Position numbers and translations under genes: made by a program
Shown here: piece by piece, positions 40,429-50,234 of the stretch
Numbering within the stretch: position 1 is the first letter of the stretch
Layout of the letters: each line of letters starts with the position of its first letter
The notes under the pieces: model-generated
The model's input: the letters and a program-made list of their open reading frames with translations, nothing else
Told to the model about the DNA's origin: nothing
The model's database searches: none
NCBI RefSeq assembly: GCF_001182745.1
Contig: NZ_LN868939.1
Coordinates: 1,488,001-1,552,000, forward strand
Direction of reading: 5' to 3'
Origin: Nocardia farcinica
GTDB lineage: Bacteria > Actinomycetota > Actinomycetes > Mycobacteriales > Mycobacteriaceae
Length of the DNA stretch: 64,000 nt

Positions 40429-41865
40429 TCAGCGCCGGGTTTCAGTGGGTGAGTCGGCGGGGGCGTAAGGGATGTTCGCAGCGAGGTTGTCGTCGACGCG
40501 GATGGCCCGCCCGAGCTGTGGGAAGGCTCGTTGTGCGCAGTTCGGGCGTTCGCACACCTTGCAGCCCGCGCCGATCGGGACCGCGGTGGGGTCATCGTGG
40601 AGCGGGAGTCCTTGGGAGTACACCAGTTTCTCGGCGTAGGCGAGGTCGCAGCCGAGTCCGATCGCGAAATTGCGCTTGGCGGCGAGGAATCCGGGAGTGT
40701 TCTCGTCGGTGGTGCGGGCCAGCCACAGGTACTTGCGGCCGTCGGGCATCTGGGCGATCTGGGTGCGGATTCGCCCCGGGGTTGCGAAGGCGTCGTGGAC
40801 GACCCACAGCGGGCAGCTGCCGCCGACCCGGGAGAAGTGGAACGCGGTGGCGGACTGGCGTTTGGAGATGTTGCCGGCCCGGTCGATACGCACGAAGAAG
40901 AACGGCACACCGCGCTGTCCGGTCCGCTGCAATGTCGACAGGCGGTGACAAACGGTCTCGAAACCGACCTCGAACATCGATGACAGCAACTCGATGTCGT
41001 AGCGCAGATCTTCGGCGGCATTACGGAACCTGTTGTAGGGCAGGATGAGCGCTCCGGCGAAATAGTTGGCCAGGCCGATGCGCAACAGGTCGCGTGATGC
41101 GGTGGGCAGATTCGACATGGCGGTGATCGCGTCGATGGTGTGGTTGTGCGTCAGGAACGCCAGCTGGGTCGCGAGCTGGAATGCGCGCTGACCGGCTGAG
41201 AGTCGTCGTGCGAGCGCGATGTGGCGCGCTGCGGGATCGTAGACACGCTTGGGGCCGGGATCGGTCGGATCGTCGGAGCGAATCGTGACGGTGATGCCGT
41301 GGCGCTCGTGCAACAGGCGGGTCAGCTGCAGGTCCAACCCGCCGATGCTGAGCCGATTGTCCTGAAACATCGATTCCGCGGCGGAGTCGAGCTCGGGTAT
41401 GTGGTTGCGATGGTCGTAGAAGAAGTCGCGCACGTCCTCGTACGGAGTCACCGCCGTGGCACTCGCGGCTGGAGCCTCGAGACCAGCGGAGATCTGCTCG
41501 AGCTGCTGCGTCGCGCTGCGCAGTCTGCGATGCAAGTTCACCAGCAGATGCGCGGCGGCCGGGACCCGCGTGGTGAGATCCTCGAGTTCGGCATTGCTGA
41601 TGCCCGCGGCATCGGGATCCTCGATGAACACCTCATGGAGATCGGCCAGCAGTCGTGCGTCGGTGTCGGTAGCGAAGAAGCCCATGTCCAGATCGAAGGC
41701 GGCATTGAGTTTGAGCAGCACCTGGACGGTCAGCGGACGCTGATCGTTCTCGAGCTGATTGACATAGCTCACCGATAGCCCGAGCAGTTTTGCCAGCGCG
41801 GTCTGCGACAGCCCGCGCTGGTCGCGCAGTGCGCGCAGCCGCGCGCCCGCGAACATCTTCTGCAT
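40429..41865 (-). CDS. prpR: PrpR/RamB-type regulator of the methylcitrate cycle
   Basis: A 478-aa regulator. N-terminal Xre helix-turn-helix (LRALRDQRGLSQTALAKLLG, SVSYVNQLENDQRPLT). The middle is an IrrE/ImmA-like region (HITVTIRS..., AARHIALARRLSAGQRAFQL, ATQLAFLTHN). The C-terminal short-chain-acyl-CoA domain has several conserved cysteines (GGSCPLWVVHDAF, GAGCKVCERPNCAQRAFPQL). In mycobacteria the related PrpR activates prpDC when propionyl-CoA builds up. Here it is divergent from prpDBC, supporting that role. Start ATG 41865. RamB, the acetate regulator, is the main alternative identity. Confidence 0.93.
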   Translation of the reverse strand: MQKMFAGARLRALRDQRGLSQTALAKLLGLSVSYVNQLENDQRPLTVQVLLKLNAAFDLDMGFFATDTDARLLADLHEVFIEDPDAAGISNAELEDLTTRVPAAAHLLVNLHRRLRSATQQLEQISAGLEAPAASATAVTPYEDVRDFFYDHRNHIPELDSAAESMFQDNRLSIGGLDLQLTRLLHERHGITVTIRSDDPTDPGPKRVYDPAARHIALARRLSAGQRAFQLATQLAFLTHNHTIDAITAMSNLPTASRDLLRIGLANYFAGALILPYNRFRNAAEDLRYDIELLSSMFEVGFETVCHRLSTLQRTGQRGVPFFFVRIDRAGNISKRQSATAFHFSRVGGSCPLWVVHDAFATPGRIRTQIAQMPDGRKYLWLARTTDENTPGFLAAKRNFAIGLGCDLAYAEKLVYSQGLPLHDDPTAVPIGAGCKVCERPNCAQRAFPQLGRAIRVDDNLAANIPYAPADSPTETRR

Positions 41866-42020
41866 GACCCGAATCTATCACGCGCACCATTCGCAACTTT
41901 CACAGATTTGCCGGCGATCTTCCACATATTTCGGCATCTGCGAGGCATTTTGCCCGCAAATCGAACTGTGTAACGTGCGAACGGTATCGGTGAATATTTG
42001 ACGTCCGGGAGGCCAGCGCT
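41866..42020. promoter_or_regulatory. prpR/prpD divergent promoter with PrpR-type site
   Basis: The 155-bp gap has TTTGC-cc-GCAAA at 41949-41960, a perfect inverted repeat similar to the known RamB/PrpR core (TTTGCAAA-like), and a further TTTGCC at about 41907. GGGAGG at 42008 is the prpD ribosome binding site. Confidence 0.6.
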
Positions 42021-43523
42021 GTGAAGCACCATCTTGTCCGTACCCACCGCTCTGCCGAGGACTTCCCTCGTGAGGAGCACTTGGCGTGGCGGATCGCCGA
42101 GGTAGCCACCGATGCCGTGGAGGTTCCGGCCGACACCGAGGAGATGATTGTCAACCGCATCATCGACAACGCCTCGGTCGCCGCGGCCTCGATCACCCGC
42201 CGACCGGTCGCCAACGCTCGCGCCCAAGCCTTGGCCCACACCTACCGCCCGGGCGCGACCGTATTCGGCGTGCCGGGCCGGTTCTCCCCGGAATGGGCCG
42301 CCTGGGCCAACGGAGTCGCGGTCCGCGAACTCGACTTCCACGACACCTTCCTGGCCGCGGAGTACTCACACCCGGGCGACAACATCGCTTCGATTCTCGC
42401 CGTCGCCCAACACTCCGGTCGCAATGGCGCGGACCTGATCCGTGGCCTGGCCACCGGCTACGAGATCCAGGTCGACCTGGTACGTGCGATCTGCCTGCAT
42501 GAGCACAAGATCGACCACGTCGCCCACCTCGGCCCCTCGGCCGCCGCAGGTATCGGCACTCTGCTCGGTCTCGACGCCGAGACCATCTACCAGGCGATCG
42601 GACAGGCTCTGCACACCACGACCGCTACACGCCAGTCCCGCAAGGGTGAAATCTCGAGCTGGAAGGCCTACGCGCCTGCCTTCGCCGGAAAGATGGCCGT
42701 CGAGGCGGTCGATCGCGCGATGCGCGGTGAGGGCGCCCCCTCGCCGATCTGGGAGGGCGAAGACGGTGTCATCGCGTGGCTGCTCGGCGGCCCGAATGCC
42801 GAGTACTCGGTGCCGTTGCCGGCGCCGGGCGAGGCCAAGCGCGGCATCCTCGACACCTACACCAAGGAGCACTCGGCCGAGTACCAGAGCCAAGCGCCGA
42901 TCGACCTGGCGTTCCGCCTGCGCGAGCGAGTCGGTGATCTGGATCAGATCGCGACCGTCGTGCTGCACACCAGCCACCACACGCATCACGTGATCGGCAC
43001 CGGCTCGAACGATCCGCAGAAGTTCGATCCCCAGGCCTCGCGCGAAACCCTCGATCACTCGCTCATGTATATTTTTGCGGTTGCCCTGCAGGACGGAACC
43101 TGGCACCACGAGCGCTCCTACGCTCCCGAGCGCGCACAGCGGCCCGACACGATCGAGCTGTGGCGCAAGATCTCCACTGCCGAGGATCCGGAGTGGACTC
43201 GTCGCTACCACTCGACCGACCCGAACGAGAAAGCCTTCGGCGCCCGGGCCGAAATCACCTTGAAGAGCGGCGAAGTGATCGTCGACGAGCTGGCTGTCGC
43301 CGATGCGCATCCGTTGGGCGCCCGTCCGTTCACGCGGGAGCAGTATATCGCGAAGTTCCGCACCCTAGCCGAAGGCGTAATCGAGCAGGCCGAGCAGGAT
43401 CGGTTCCTCGACGTCGCCCAGCGAACCCCGGAGCTGACGGCCGAGGAGCTGGGTCAGCTGAACTTCACGGTCTCCGAAGAGGTCTTGGCCCGCGCGCCGA
43501 AGCTGCCGAAGGGGCTGTTCTGA
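42021..43523 (+). CDS. prpD: 2-methylcitrate dehydratase
   Basis: A 500-aa MmgE/PrpD family protein that dehydrates 2-methylcitrate in propionate breakdown. Seen: [80 protein letters not shown] and [20 protein letters not shown]. Start GTG 42021 with GGGAGG 9 bases upstream. It is the first gene of prpD-prpB-prpC, whose stops and starts touch (TGATG), so the three are one operon under PrpR. Confidence 0.97.
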   Translation: MKHHLVRTHRSAEDFPREEHLAWRIAEVATDAVEVPADTEEMIVNRIIDNASVAAASITRRPVANARAQALAHTYRPGATVFGVPGRFSPEWAAWANGVAVRELDFHDTFLAAEYSHPGDNIASILAVAQHSGRNGADLIRGLATGYEIQVDLVRAICLHEHKIDHVAHLGPSAAAGIGTLLGLDAETIYQAIGQALHTTTATRQSRKGEISSWKAYAPAFAGKMAVEAVDRAMRGEGAPSPIWEGEDGVIAWLLGGPNAEYSVPLPAPGEAKRGILDTYTKEHSAEYQSQAPIDLAFRLRERVGDLDQIATVVLHTSHHTHHVIGTGSNDPQKFDPQASRETLDHSLMYIFAVALQDGTWHHERSYAPERAQRPDTIELWRKISTAEDPEWTRRYHSTDPNEKAFGARAEITLKSGEVIVDELAVADAHPLGARPFTREQYIAKFRTLAEGVIEQAEQDRFLDVAQRTPELTAEELGQLNFTVSEEVLARAPKLPKGLF

Positions 43524-44437
43524 TGACCGGCCTGCTGGCAGCGTCGACCTCGGTCTCCGACAAGCGTCTTGCATTCCGGGCGGGCCTGGCATCAGACCGG
43601 ATCCAGCGCATCCCGGGCGCGTTCAGCCCGTTGGTGGCCAGGCTGATCCAGGAGATCGGCTTCGAAGGCGTCTACGTCTCCGGCGCGGTGGTCTCCGCCG
43701 ACCTCGCCCTGCCCGATATCGGGCTCACCACGCTCAGCGAGGTCACCGAGCGCGGCCGCCAGATCGCCCGCGTCACCGATCTACCGGTGCTCATCGACGC
43801 CGACACCGGCTTCGGCGAACCGATGAGCGCCGCACGCACCGTCACCTTCCTCGAGGACGCAGGCATCGCCGGAGCCCACTTCGAGGACCAGGTCAACCCG
43901 AAGAGGTGTGGGCATCTCGACGGCAAGACCGTAGTCCCCGTCGAGGAAATGGTGCGGCGCCTGCGGGCAGCGGTCGCGGCTCGCCGCGATCCGAGCTTCG
44001 TCATCTGCGCTCGCACCGATGCCGCGGGCATCGAAGGCATCGACGCGGCGATCGAGCGGGCACAGGCCTACGTCGCGGCGGGAGCGGATCTGATCTTCAC
44101 CGAAGCCCTGCACACCCCGGCCGACTTCGAGAAGTTCCGCGCCGCGGTGGACATCCCGCTGCTGGCGAACATGACCGAGTTCGGCAAGTCCGAGCTGATT
44201 CCGGCCGCCACGCTGGAGAAGATCGGCTACAACGCCGTGATCTACCCGGTATCGACGCTGCGGTTGGCGATATTCGCCGCCGAGGCCGGCCTGCGGGAGA
44301 TCTTCGAGCAGGGCACCCAGTCCGGTCTGCTGGATCGGATGCAACATCGCAGCCGGCTCTACGAGCTGCTGCAGTACGAGCGCTACAACGAATTCGATTC
44401 CGCCATCTTCAATTTCACCCTCGGAAGGAATCAGTGA
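43523..44437 (+). CDS. prpB: 2-methylisocitrate lyase
   Basis: A 304-aa isocitrate-lyase superfamily enzyme that splits 2-methylisocitrate into pyruvate and succinate. Active-site signature VNPKRCGHLDGK with Cys129. Other blocks: GVYVSGAVVSADLALPDIGL, PVLIDADTGFGEP (Mg-binding acids), ICARTDAAGIEG, and YPVSTLRLAIFAAE. Start ATG 43523 overlaps the prpD stop by one base, and prpC follows the same way. In many mycobacteria this gene is absent and isocitrate lyase substitutes, so its presence makes the cycle complete. Confidence 0.97.
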   Translation: MTGLLAASTSVSDKRLAFRAGLASDRIQRIPGAFSPLVARLIQEIGFEGVYVSGAVVSADLALPDIGLTTLSEVTERGRQIARVTDLPVLIDADTGFGEPMSAARTVTFLEDAGIAGAHFEDQVNPKRCGHLDGKTVVPVEEMVRRLRAAVAARRDPSFVICARTDAAGIEGIDAAIERAQAYVAAGADLIFTEALHTPADFEKFRAAVDIPLLANMTEFGKSELIPAATLEKIGYNAVIYPVSTLRLAIFAAEAGLREIFEQGTQSGLLDRMQHRSRLYELLQYERYNEFDSAIFNFTLGRNQ

Positions 44438-45561
44438 TGACCGACATCGCTGTGCCCACCATCTACAAAGGCCTCGCCGGCGTCGTCGTCGACACCACCT
44501 CGATCTCCCAGGTGGTCCCCGAGACGAACTCGCTGACCTACCGCGGCTATCCCGTACAGGACCTGGCGGCGATCTGCTCCTTCGAACAGGTCGCCTACCT
44601 GCTCTGGCACGGCGAGCTGCCCACAGATTCCCAACTGGCCCTATTCACCCAACGGGAACGGGCGGCACGACGGGCTAATCGTTCGTTGCTGTCGTTGATC
44701 GCGAAGCTGCCCGACAACTGCCATCCGATGGATGTCGTGCGCACCGCGATCAGCTATCTCGGCGCCGAGGACCCTGCCGAGGAAGACAATTCCTCCAAGG
44801 CCAACCTGGCCAAGTCGCTACAGATGCTGGCCGTGCTACCCACGATTGTGGCTGCCGATCACCGTCGCCGCCGTGGCCTGGACCCCATCGAGCCACACTC
44901 CCATCTCGGGTTCGCCGAGAATTTCCTGAACATGTGCTTCGGGAGAGTTCCAGCGCCGGAGCTTGTGAAGGCATTCGAGGTTTCGCTGATCCTCTACGCC
45001 GAGCATGGTTTCAACGCTTCCACCTTCGCCGCTCGGGTCGTGACCTCGACCCTGGCCGATATCTACAGTGCGGTCACCGCGGCCATCGGCGCGTTGAAGG
45101 GTCCGTTGCACGGTGGTGCCAACGAGGCGGTCATGCGTGACATGCTCGAGATCGGCGATCCCGCGCGGGCCGAGCAGTGGTTACGAAACAAGCTGGCGAA
45201 CAAGGAAAAGGTGATGGGCTTCGGGCACCGGGTCTACAAGAACGGTGACTCCCGCGTGCCGACAATGAAGAACGCGTTGCTGGATATAGCCGCGGCCACC
45301 GGCGGTGGCAAGTGGGTCCAGATGTACGAGATCCTCGAGCACACCATGATCGAGGCCACCGGCATCAAGCCGAACCTCGATTTCCCGACCGGCCCCGCGT
45401 ATTTCCTGCTCGGCTTCGATATCGAGGTGTTCACCCCGATTTTCGTGATGAGCCGCATCACTGGCTGGACCGCTCACGTCATCGAACAAGGTGCGGCCAA
45501 CGCGCTCATCCGGCCGCTCAGCGAGTACGCTGGCGTGCCGCAGCGCGCCGTCGGCACCTGA
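44437..45561 (+). CDS. prpC: 2-methylcitrate synthase
   Basis: A 374-aa citrate-synthase family enzyme joining propionyl-CoA and oxaloacetate. Seen: SLTYRGYPVQDLAAICSFEQ, LKGPLHGGANEAVM with an active-site His, VMGFGHRVYKNGDSRVPTMK with the second His and substrate-binding Arg, and ILEHTMIEATGIKPNLDFPT. Start ATG 44437 with GGAAGG upstream. The gene ends only 60 bp before the second repeat copy, so it sits at the right edge of the inserted unit. Citrate synthase activity cannot be excluded, but the operon points to methylcitrate. Confidence 0.96.
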   Translation: MTDIAVPTIYKGLAGVVVDTTSISQVVPETNSLTYRGYPVQDLAAICSFEQVAYLLWHGELPTDSQLALFTQRERAARRANRSLLSLIAKLPDNCHPMDVVRTAISYLGAEDPAEEDNSSKANLAKSLQMLAVLPTIVAADHRRRRGLDPIEPHSHLGFAENFLNMCFGRVPAPELVKAFEVSLILYAEHGFNASTFAARVVTSTLADIYSAVTAAIGALKGPLHGGANEAVMRDMLEIGDPARAEQWLRNKLANKEKVMGFGHRVYKNGDSRVPTMKNALLDIAAATGGGKWVQMYEILEHTMIEATGIKPNLDFPTGPAYFLLGFDIEVFTPIFVMSRITGWTAHVIEQGAANALIRPLSEYAGVPQRAVGT

Positions 45562-45620
45562 GCGGCATCCCGACCGTACTCACCGGTGCGGGCCGTACCC
45601 GTTCCTCGGCGCGGCACGTC

Positions 45621-45931
45621 AACCCGACACCGTCGCGGCCTACTTCGACGAGGTGAACAAGTCCCGCGGCGACAACCCCCGCCTCGACGACGCCATCGAC
45701 CGCGTCGGCAAGGAACTCGCCGACCTGTCCGACATCGAATACCGGGCCCGGCGCGTGGTCGAACTCATGGCCCTGGTCCTGCAAGGCGCCCAGCTGGTGC
45801 GGCACGGACACCGCGCGGTGGCCGACGCCTTCTGCGCCACCCGATTGGGGGATGACTGGGGAATCGCGTTCGGGACATTGCCGACCGGGGTCGACACCGA
45901 ATCGATCATCGAGCGCGCGTTCGTGGAGTGA
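45621..45931 (+). pseudogene. Truncated acyl-CoA dehydrogenase 3' remnant; direct repeat, copy 2
   Basis: An in-frame copy of the last 103 residues of the dehydrogenase at 32628-34250 (QPDTVAAYFDEVNKSRGD to IIERAFVE), with a single silent difference by eye. It has no flavin or active-site regions and no start signal, so it cannot make a working enzyme. It marks the right end of the 11.7-kb unit, and divergence begins right after its stop codon. Confidence 0.93.
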
Positions 45932-46019
45932 GGGGCTGATGTCGCCGGCTACCTGTGGGGTCGGTGTCGGGCCGCTGGCACGAGGGGGAACTGGCGTGAG
46001 TTCGGGGATGTGGTGACGA

Positions 46020-46421
46020 TCAGTTGATTTCGTCGCCCTGGGCGGTCAGCGTGCGGCTGGACTCCTCGTCTACTGCCTGGAGTTGACCGATCGCGGCCAG
46101 GTAGGCGTCGCGCATGGTGGTGACGATCTCGATGTGCTGGTCGATGCGGGCGAGGGCGTTGTCGTTGGGATCGTGGGGTGCGCCGCCGGTCGCCTTCTGC
46201 TCGAACTTCACTCGCAGTTCGTTGGCGGAAGGGAGCCCGCCGTAGCCGGAGAGACGGTCCAGCTGCTGGGCATCGCGCCTGATGTACAACAGTTGTTGCC
46301 GGAGTGCCTCGCAACGGTCGTGTAAGGCTTGGCCGATCTCGGTGTCGAGCCTGAACTCGCCGTTGATGCCCTGTTCTTTGAGAGTTCGCCACTGCTGCAA
46401 ATGTGATTCGGTGTCCGCCAT
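46020..46421 (-). CDS. Hypothetical helical protein, paired with DUF3558 lipoprotein
   Basis: A 133-aa, mostly helical protein (SHLQQWRTLKEQGINGEF, QALHDRCEALRQQLLYIRRD, ALARIDQHIEIVTTMRDAYL). The two long helices and genomic pairing recall small secreted ESX-related proteins of mycolata, but no WXG motif is present. Start ATG 46421. It follows the lipoprotein gene by 21 bp on the same strand. Function unknown. Confidence 0.65.
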   Translation of the reverse strand: MADTESHLQQWRTLKEQGINGEFRLDTEIGQALHDRCEALRQQLLYIRRDAQQLDRLSGYGGLPSANELRVKFEQKATGGAPHDPNDNALARIDQHIEIVTTMRDAYLAAIGQLQAVDEESSRTLTAQGDEIN

Positions 46422-46442
46422 GTCGTCCCCCGTAAGACTCGG

Positions 46443-46991
46443 TTATTTCGGTAGGTGTGGTTCGAGTGTGATCGCGTGTTCGATCGCCAGATCGCACGAT
46501 TCTCGAATGGGCCTGCTGTCGAACCATCCGACCGCAATCTCGAACATTCCTTGTTCGGCAGGCAGGCTGACGTAGCAGACGTCACCACCTTCGATCTTGT
46601 TCGTGTTCACGAGTCCCTGCCGACCCCCGATGGTTATCTCGCGAATGATCTCGACATTGGGATTCTTGCGAGTGTCCTCGATGGTGTGGCTGGTCGACAG
46701 CAGGTCCATGCGGTAGCTGAAGACCGACGGTTCCCACCCGCAGATCCGCCACGACGAGACCTTGTCCGGGTTGACGATGTTGCGTTCCGTGGACGGGTCG
46801 AGTCCGAGCTCGATGAGCCATTCGTCGGGGATGTCGGTGCAGGGGTCGAGCAGGTTGTCCATCTCAGGCTCTGCCGGGGTGGGGGTGCCCGGTCGGGTGC
46901 CGCCGAGGTCGACTGTTCCGCAGCCGGTGACCAGACCGAGAAGCGTGGCAACGGCAATTACGGTGCGGGCGACGGTCGCCGTGATGTGCAT
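46443..46991 (-). CDS. DUF3558-type lipoprotein
   Basis: A 182-aa predicted lipoprotein: signal peptide (VARTVIAVATLLGLVTGC) with the lipobox LVTGC giving acylated Cys24. The mature part starts with a Pro/Thr-rich linker and has DPCTDIPDEWLIELGLDP, WRICGWEPS and CDLAIEHAITLEPHLPK, typical of the mycolata DUF3558 family. Exposed on the outer face of the membrane. Start ATG 46991 with GGGAGGGG upstream. Function unknown. Confidence 0.88.
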   Translation of the reverse strand: MHITATVARTVIAVATLLGLVTGCGTVDLGGTRPGTPTPAEPEMDNLLDPCTDIPDEWLIELGLDPSTERNIVNPDKVSSWRICGWEPSVFSYRMDLLSTSHTIEDTRKNPNVEIIREITIGGRQGLVNTNKIEGGDVCYVSLPAEQGMFEIAVGWFDSRPIRESCDLAIEHAITLEPHLPK

Positions 46992-47238
46992 GTCCCCTCC
47001 CTATGTCGACAGCACAGTCAACATATAACGTGCGGTGTTCACACCGCCGTGGTCGCCCTGTGCTCGGGCTGGCCTTCATCCCGCTGTGGTTTCCGCGGAC
47101 TCGCGAGACGGCAGGGAGCGTGCAGGCAGGCGCACGGGTGTTTCCGCACCGTCGCGGTGCGAGCTGGTCCGCGGAGCCTGCCCCCGGGTCGAAATCTCGA
47201 GGGCAACAGAAGCCCGAATCTCTCGATACGCTGACGCC
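46992..47238. other. Divergent gap with short palindrome
   Basis: 247 bp between the lipoprotein (minus) and kinase (plus) genes. It holds GCGGTG-ttca-CACCGC at 47032-47047 and an AT-rich ACATATAAC segment at 47021-47029, probably part of the lipoprotein promoter. Nothing else is seen. Confidence 0.4.
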
Positions 47239-47916
47239 GTGGGCGACGACGAGATCTCACCGGCTGCGCTGGCACGCGATGTGTCGGCCCGAGCGCAGCG
47301 GCTCGACCGCCGCTACCTGCTCGGCATCGCCGGCCCACCCGGCGCGGGGAAATCGACTCTCGCGAAAGCCCTGTGCCACGAGCTGAACGAGCTGGCCGGT
47401 GCGAACATCGCCGCCGAAGCCCCCATGGACGGCTACCACCTCCCCAACGTCCGCCTGCGGGAAATGGGCAGGCTGCCGAACAAGGGCGAACCGGACACCT
47501 TCGACAGCGAAGGCTACGTGGCGAACCTGGAGCGCCTGCGGGACACCTCGCTCGGCCACGAAGTCACATGGCCGACCTTCGACCGTGCCCTCGACGAGCC
47601 CACTCCCGCGGGCGTCGTGTTCACGACCGAACGCATCGCCGTCACCGAGGGCAACTACCTCCTCGTGGACGATCCCGCGCTCGGCGCCTGGCACGAGGTC
47701 CGCAACCTCCTCGACGCCTGCTGGTATCTCGACGCCGACCCGAGCGTCCTCACCCCCCGGCTGATCCGGCGCCACCTCGACGGCGGGCGCTCGCCCGCGG
47801 CCGCGCACCGCAAGGTGACCGACAGCGACCTGCGCAACGCCCGTCTCGTCGCCGGGACCCGGCGGCGCGCCGATCTGGTGCTCCGGGAACGCGACGGCCG
47901 CTACGTCCGCGCCTGA
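47239..47916 (+). CDS. P-loop nucleoside/nucleotide kinase family protein
   Basis: A 225-aa protein with a Walker A motif (GIAGPPGAGKST, residues 29-40). Further blocks EAPMDGYHLPNVRLREMGRL, TFDSEGYVANLERLRD, WPTFDRALDEPTPAG and ERIAVTEGNYLLVDDP follow the uridine kinase/phosphoribulokinase/PanK pattern. It phosphorylates a small molecule with ATP; the substrate (nucleoside, sugar or pantothenate-like) is not clear. Start GTG 47239. Stand-alone, 57 bp before the potassium channel gene. Confidence 0.85.
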   Translation: MGDDEISPAALARDVSARAQRLDRRYLLGIAGPPGAGKSTLAKALCHELNELAGANIAAEAPMDGYHLPNVRLREMGRLPNKGEPDTFDSEGYVANLERLRDTSLGHEVTWPTFDRALDEPTPAGVVFTTERIAVTEGNYLLVDDPALGAWHEVRNLLDACWYLDADPSVLTPRLIRRHLDGGRSPAAAHRKVTDSDLRNARLVAGTRRRADLVLRERDGRYVRA

Positions 47917-47973
47917 CCGGCGGAACCGGCGCGTACACCACCGATCGGTGCCGGAAAGGCAGATCATGAACGA

Positions 47974-48498
47974 ATGACCTCGACCCGCACCCGCGCCCGC
48001 GTGCTGCACAACGGCGCGGCCCTGCTCTGTGCGCTGCTGCTGTACTACGGCCTGCCGCTGGATTGGGGCACCGACACCCCGGTGCTCACCCGGGTGTTCG
48101 GGCTGGTCGCGTTCCTGGCCGGGCTCGGCGGGACGGTCTGGCTGGCGGCACGCCAGCTGCGGCGCTACCTCGCCGCGCCGGAGGGGCCGGGGCGGCAGGT
48201 CGACGGCATCCTGCTGGTGCTCATGGTGGTGATCGTGTTCTTCGCGCTGTTCTACTACCGGCTCGAGGTGCACGATCCGGGACAGTTCGCGGGACTGGAG
48301 ACGCGCACCGACGCGCTCTACTACACGATCGTCACCCTCGGCACGGTCGGCTTCGGCGACATCCACGCGGTCGGGCAGGCCGCGCGGGTCGCGGTGATGG
48401 TGCAGATCGTGTTCGACCTCGTGGTCATCGGCACGCTGCTCGCGGTGATGACCACGACGATCATGCGCAGGCTCGATGCCGACCGGCCGCGCGAATGA
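47974..48498 (+). CDS. Potassium channel family protein
   Basis: A 174-aa membrane protein. Two N-terminal hydrophobic segments (about 13-28 and 38-58) precede a two-helix pore module (77-95 and 138-162) with the selectivity filter TVGFGD at 124-129. It should conduct K+. The cytoplasmic tail is very short (TTTIMRRLDADRPRE), so no RCK/TrkA regulatory domain is attached. Start ATG 47974; it converges with pgi, the two stop codons being only 3 bp apart. Confidence 0.93.
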   Translation: MTSTRTRARVLHNGAALLCALLLYYGLPLDWGTDTPVLTRVFGLVAFLAGLGGTVWLAARQLRRYLAAPEGPGRQVDGILLVLMVVIVFFALFYYRLEVHDPGQFAGLETRTDALYYTIVTLGTVGFGDIHAVGQAARVAVMVQIVFDLVVIGTLLAVMTTTIMRRLDADRPRE

Positions 48499-48501
48499 CG
48501 G

Positions 48502-50139
<1,638 letters not shown>

Positions 50140-50234
50140 GTCCGCGAGGGTACTCACCGGCGCGGCGGCGTGCACGGGCAACGCAGCTCGCCGACCTGCC
50201 TGCCGCGGCCGCCGCTGCTGTCTACGCTGGCGAC

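Larger units (their letters stand above)
34251..45931. other. Putative 11.7-kb inserted or duplicated unit bounded by direct repeats
   Basis: The stretch from just after the dehydrogenase stop through the second repeat copy is one 11,681-bp period. It contains a small-gene cassette, an HTH-DUF5753/DUF397 pair, metE with a B12 riboswitch, prpR and prpDBC. Promoter gaps within it are more AT-rich than the flanks (35995-36040, 41880-42000). No integrase, transposase or tRNA target is visible, so the mechanism (degenerate integrated element or homologous recombination) is open. Confidence 0.6.

Noticed and set aside
34251..45620. Integrase, transposase or tRNA gene that would explain the repeats
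   Set aside because: None was seen in this interval; all substantial genes were accounted for.
45491..45931. An intact gene for a 146-aa protein
   Set aside because: Its conserved part is a copy of the dehydrogenase 3' end; the start is arbitrary and no functional core is present.
45932..46019. Small gene or terminator after the repeat remnant
   Set aside because: Only 88 bp without start signals or convincing stems.
46020..46421. WXG100 (EsxA-like) secreted protein
   Set aside because: Helical and suitably small, but lacks the WXG turn motif, so the name is not justified.
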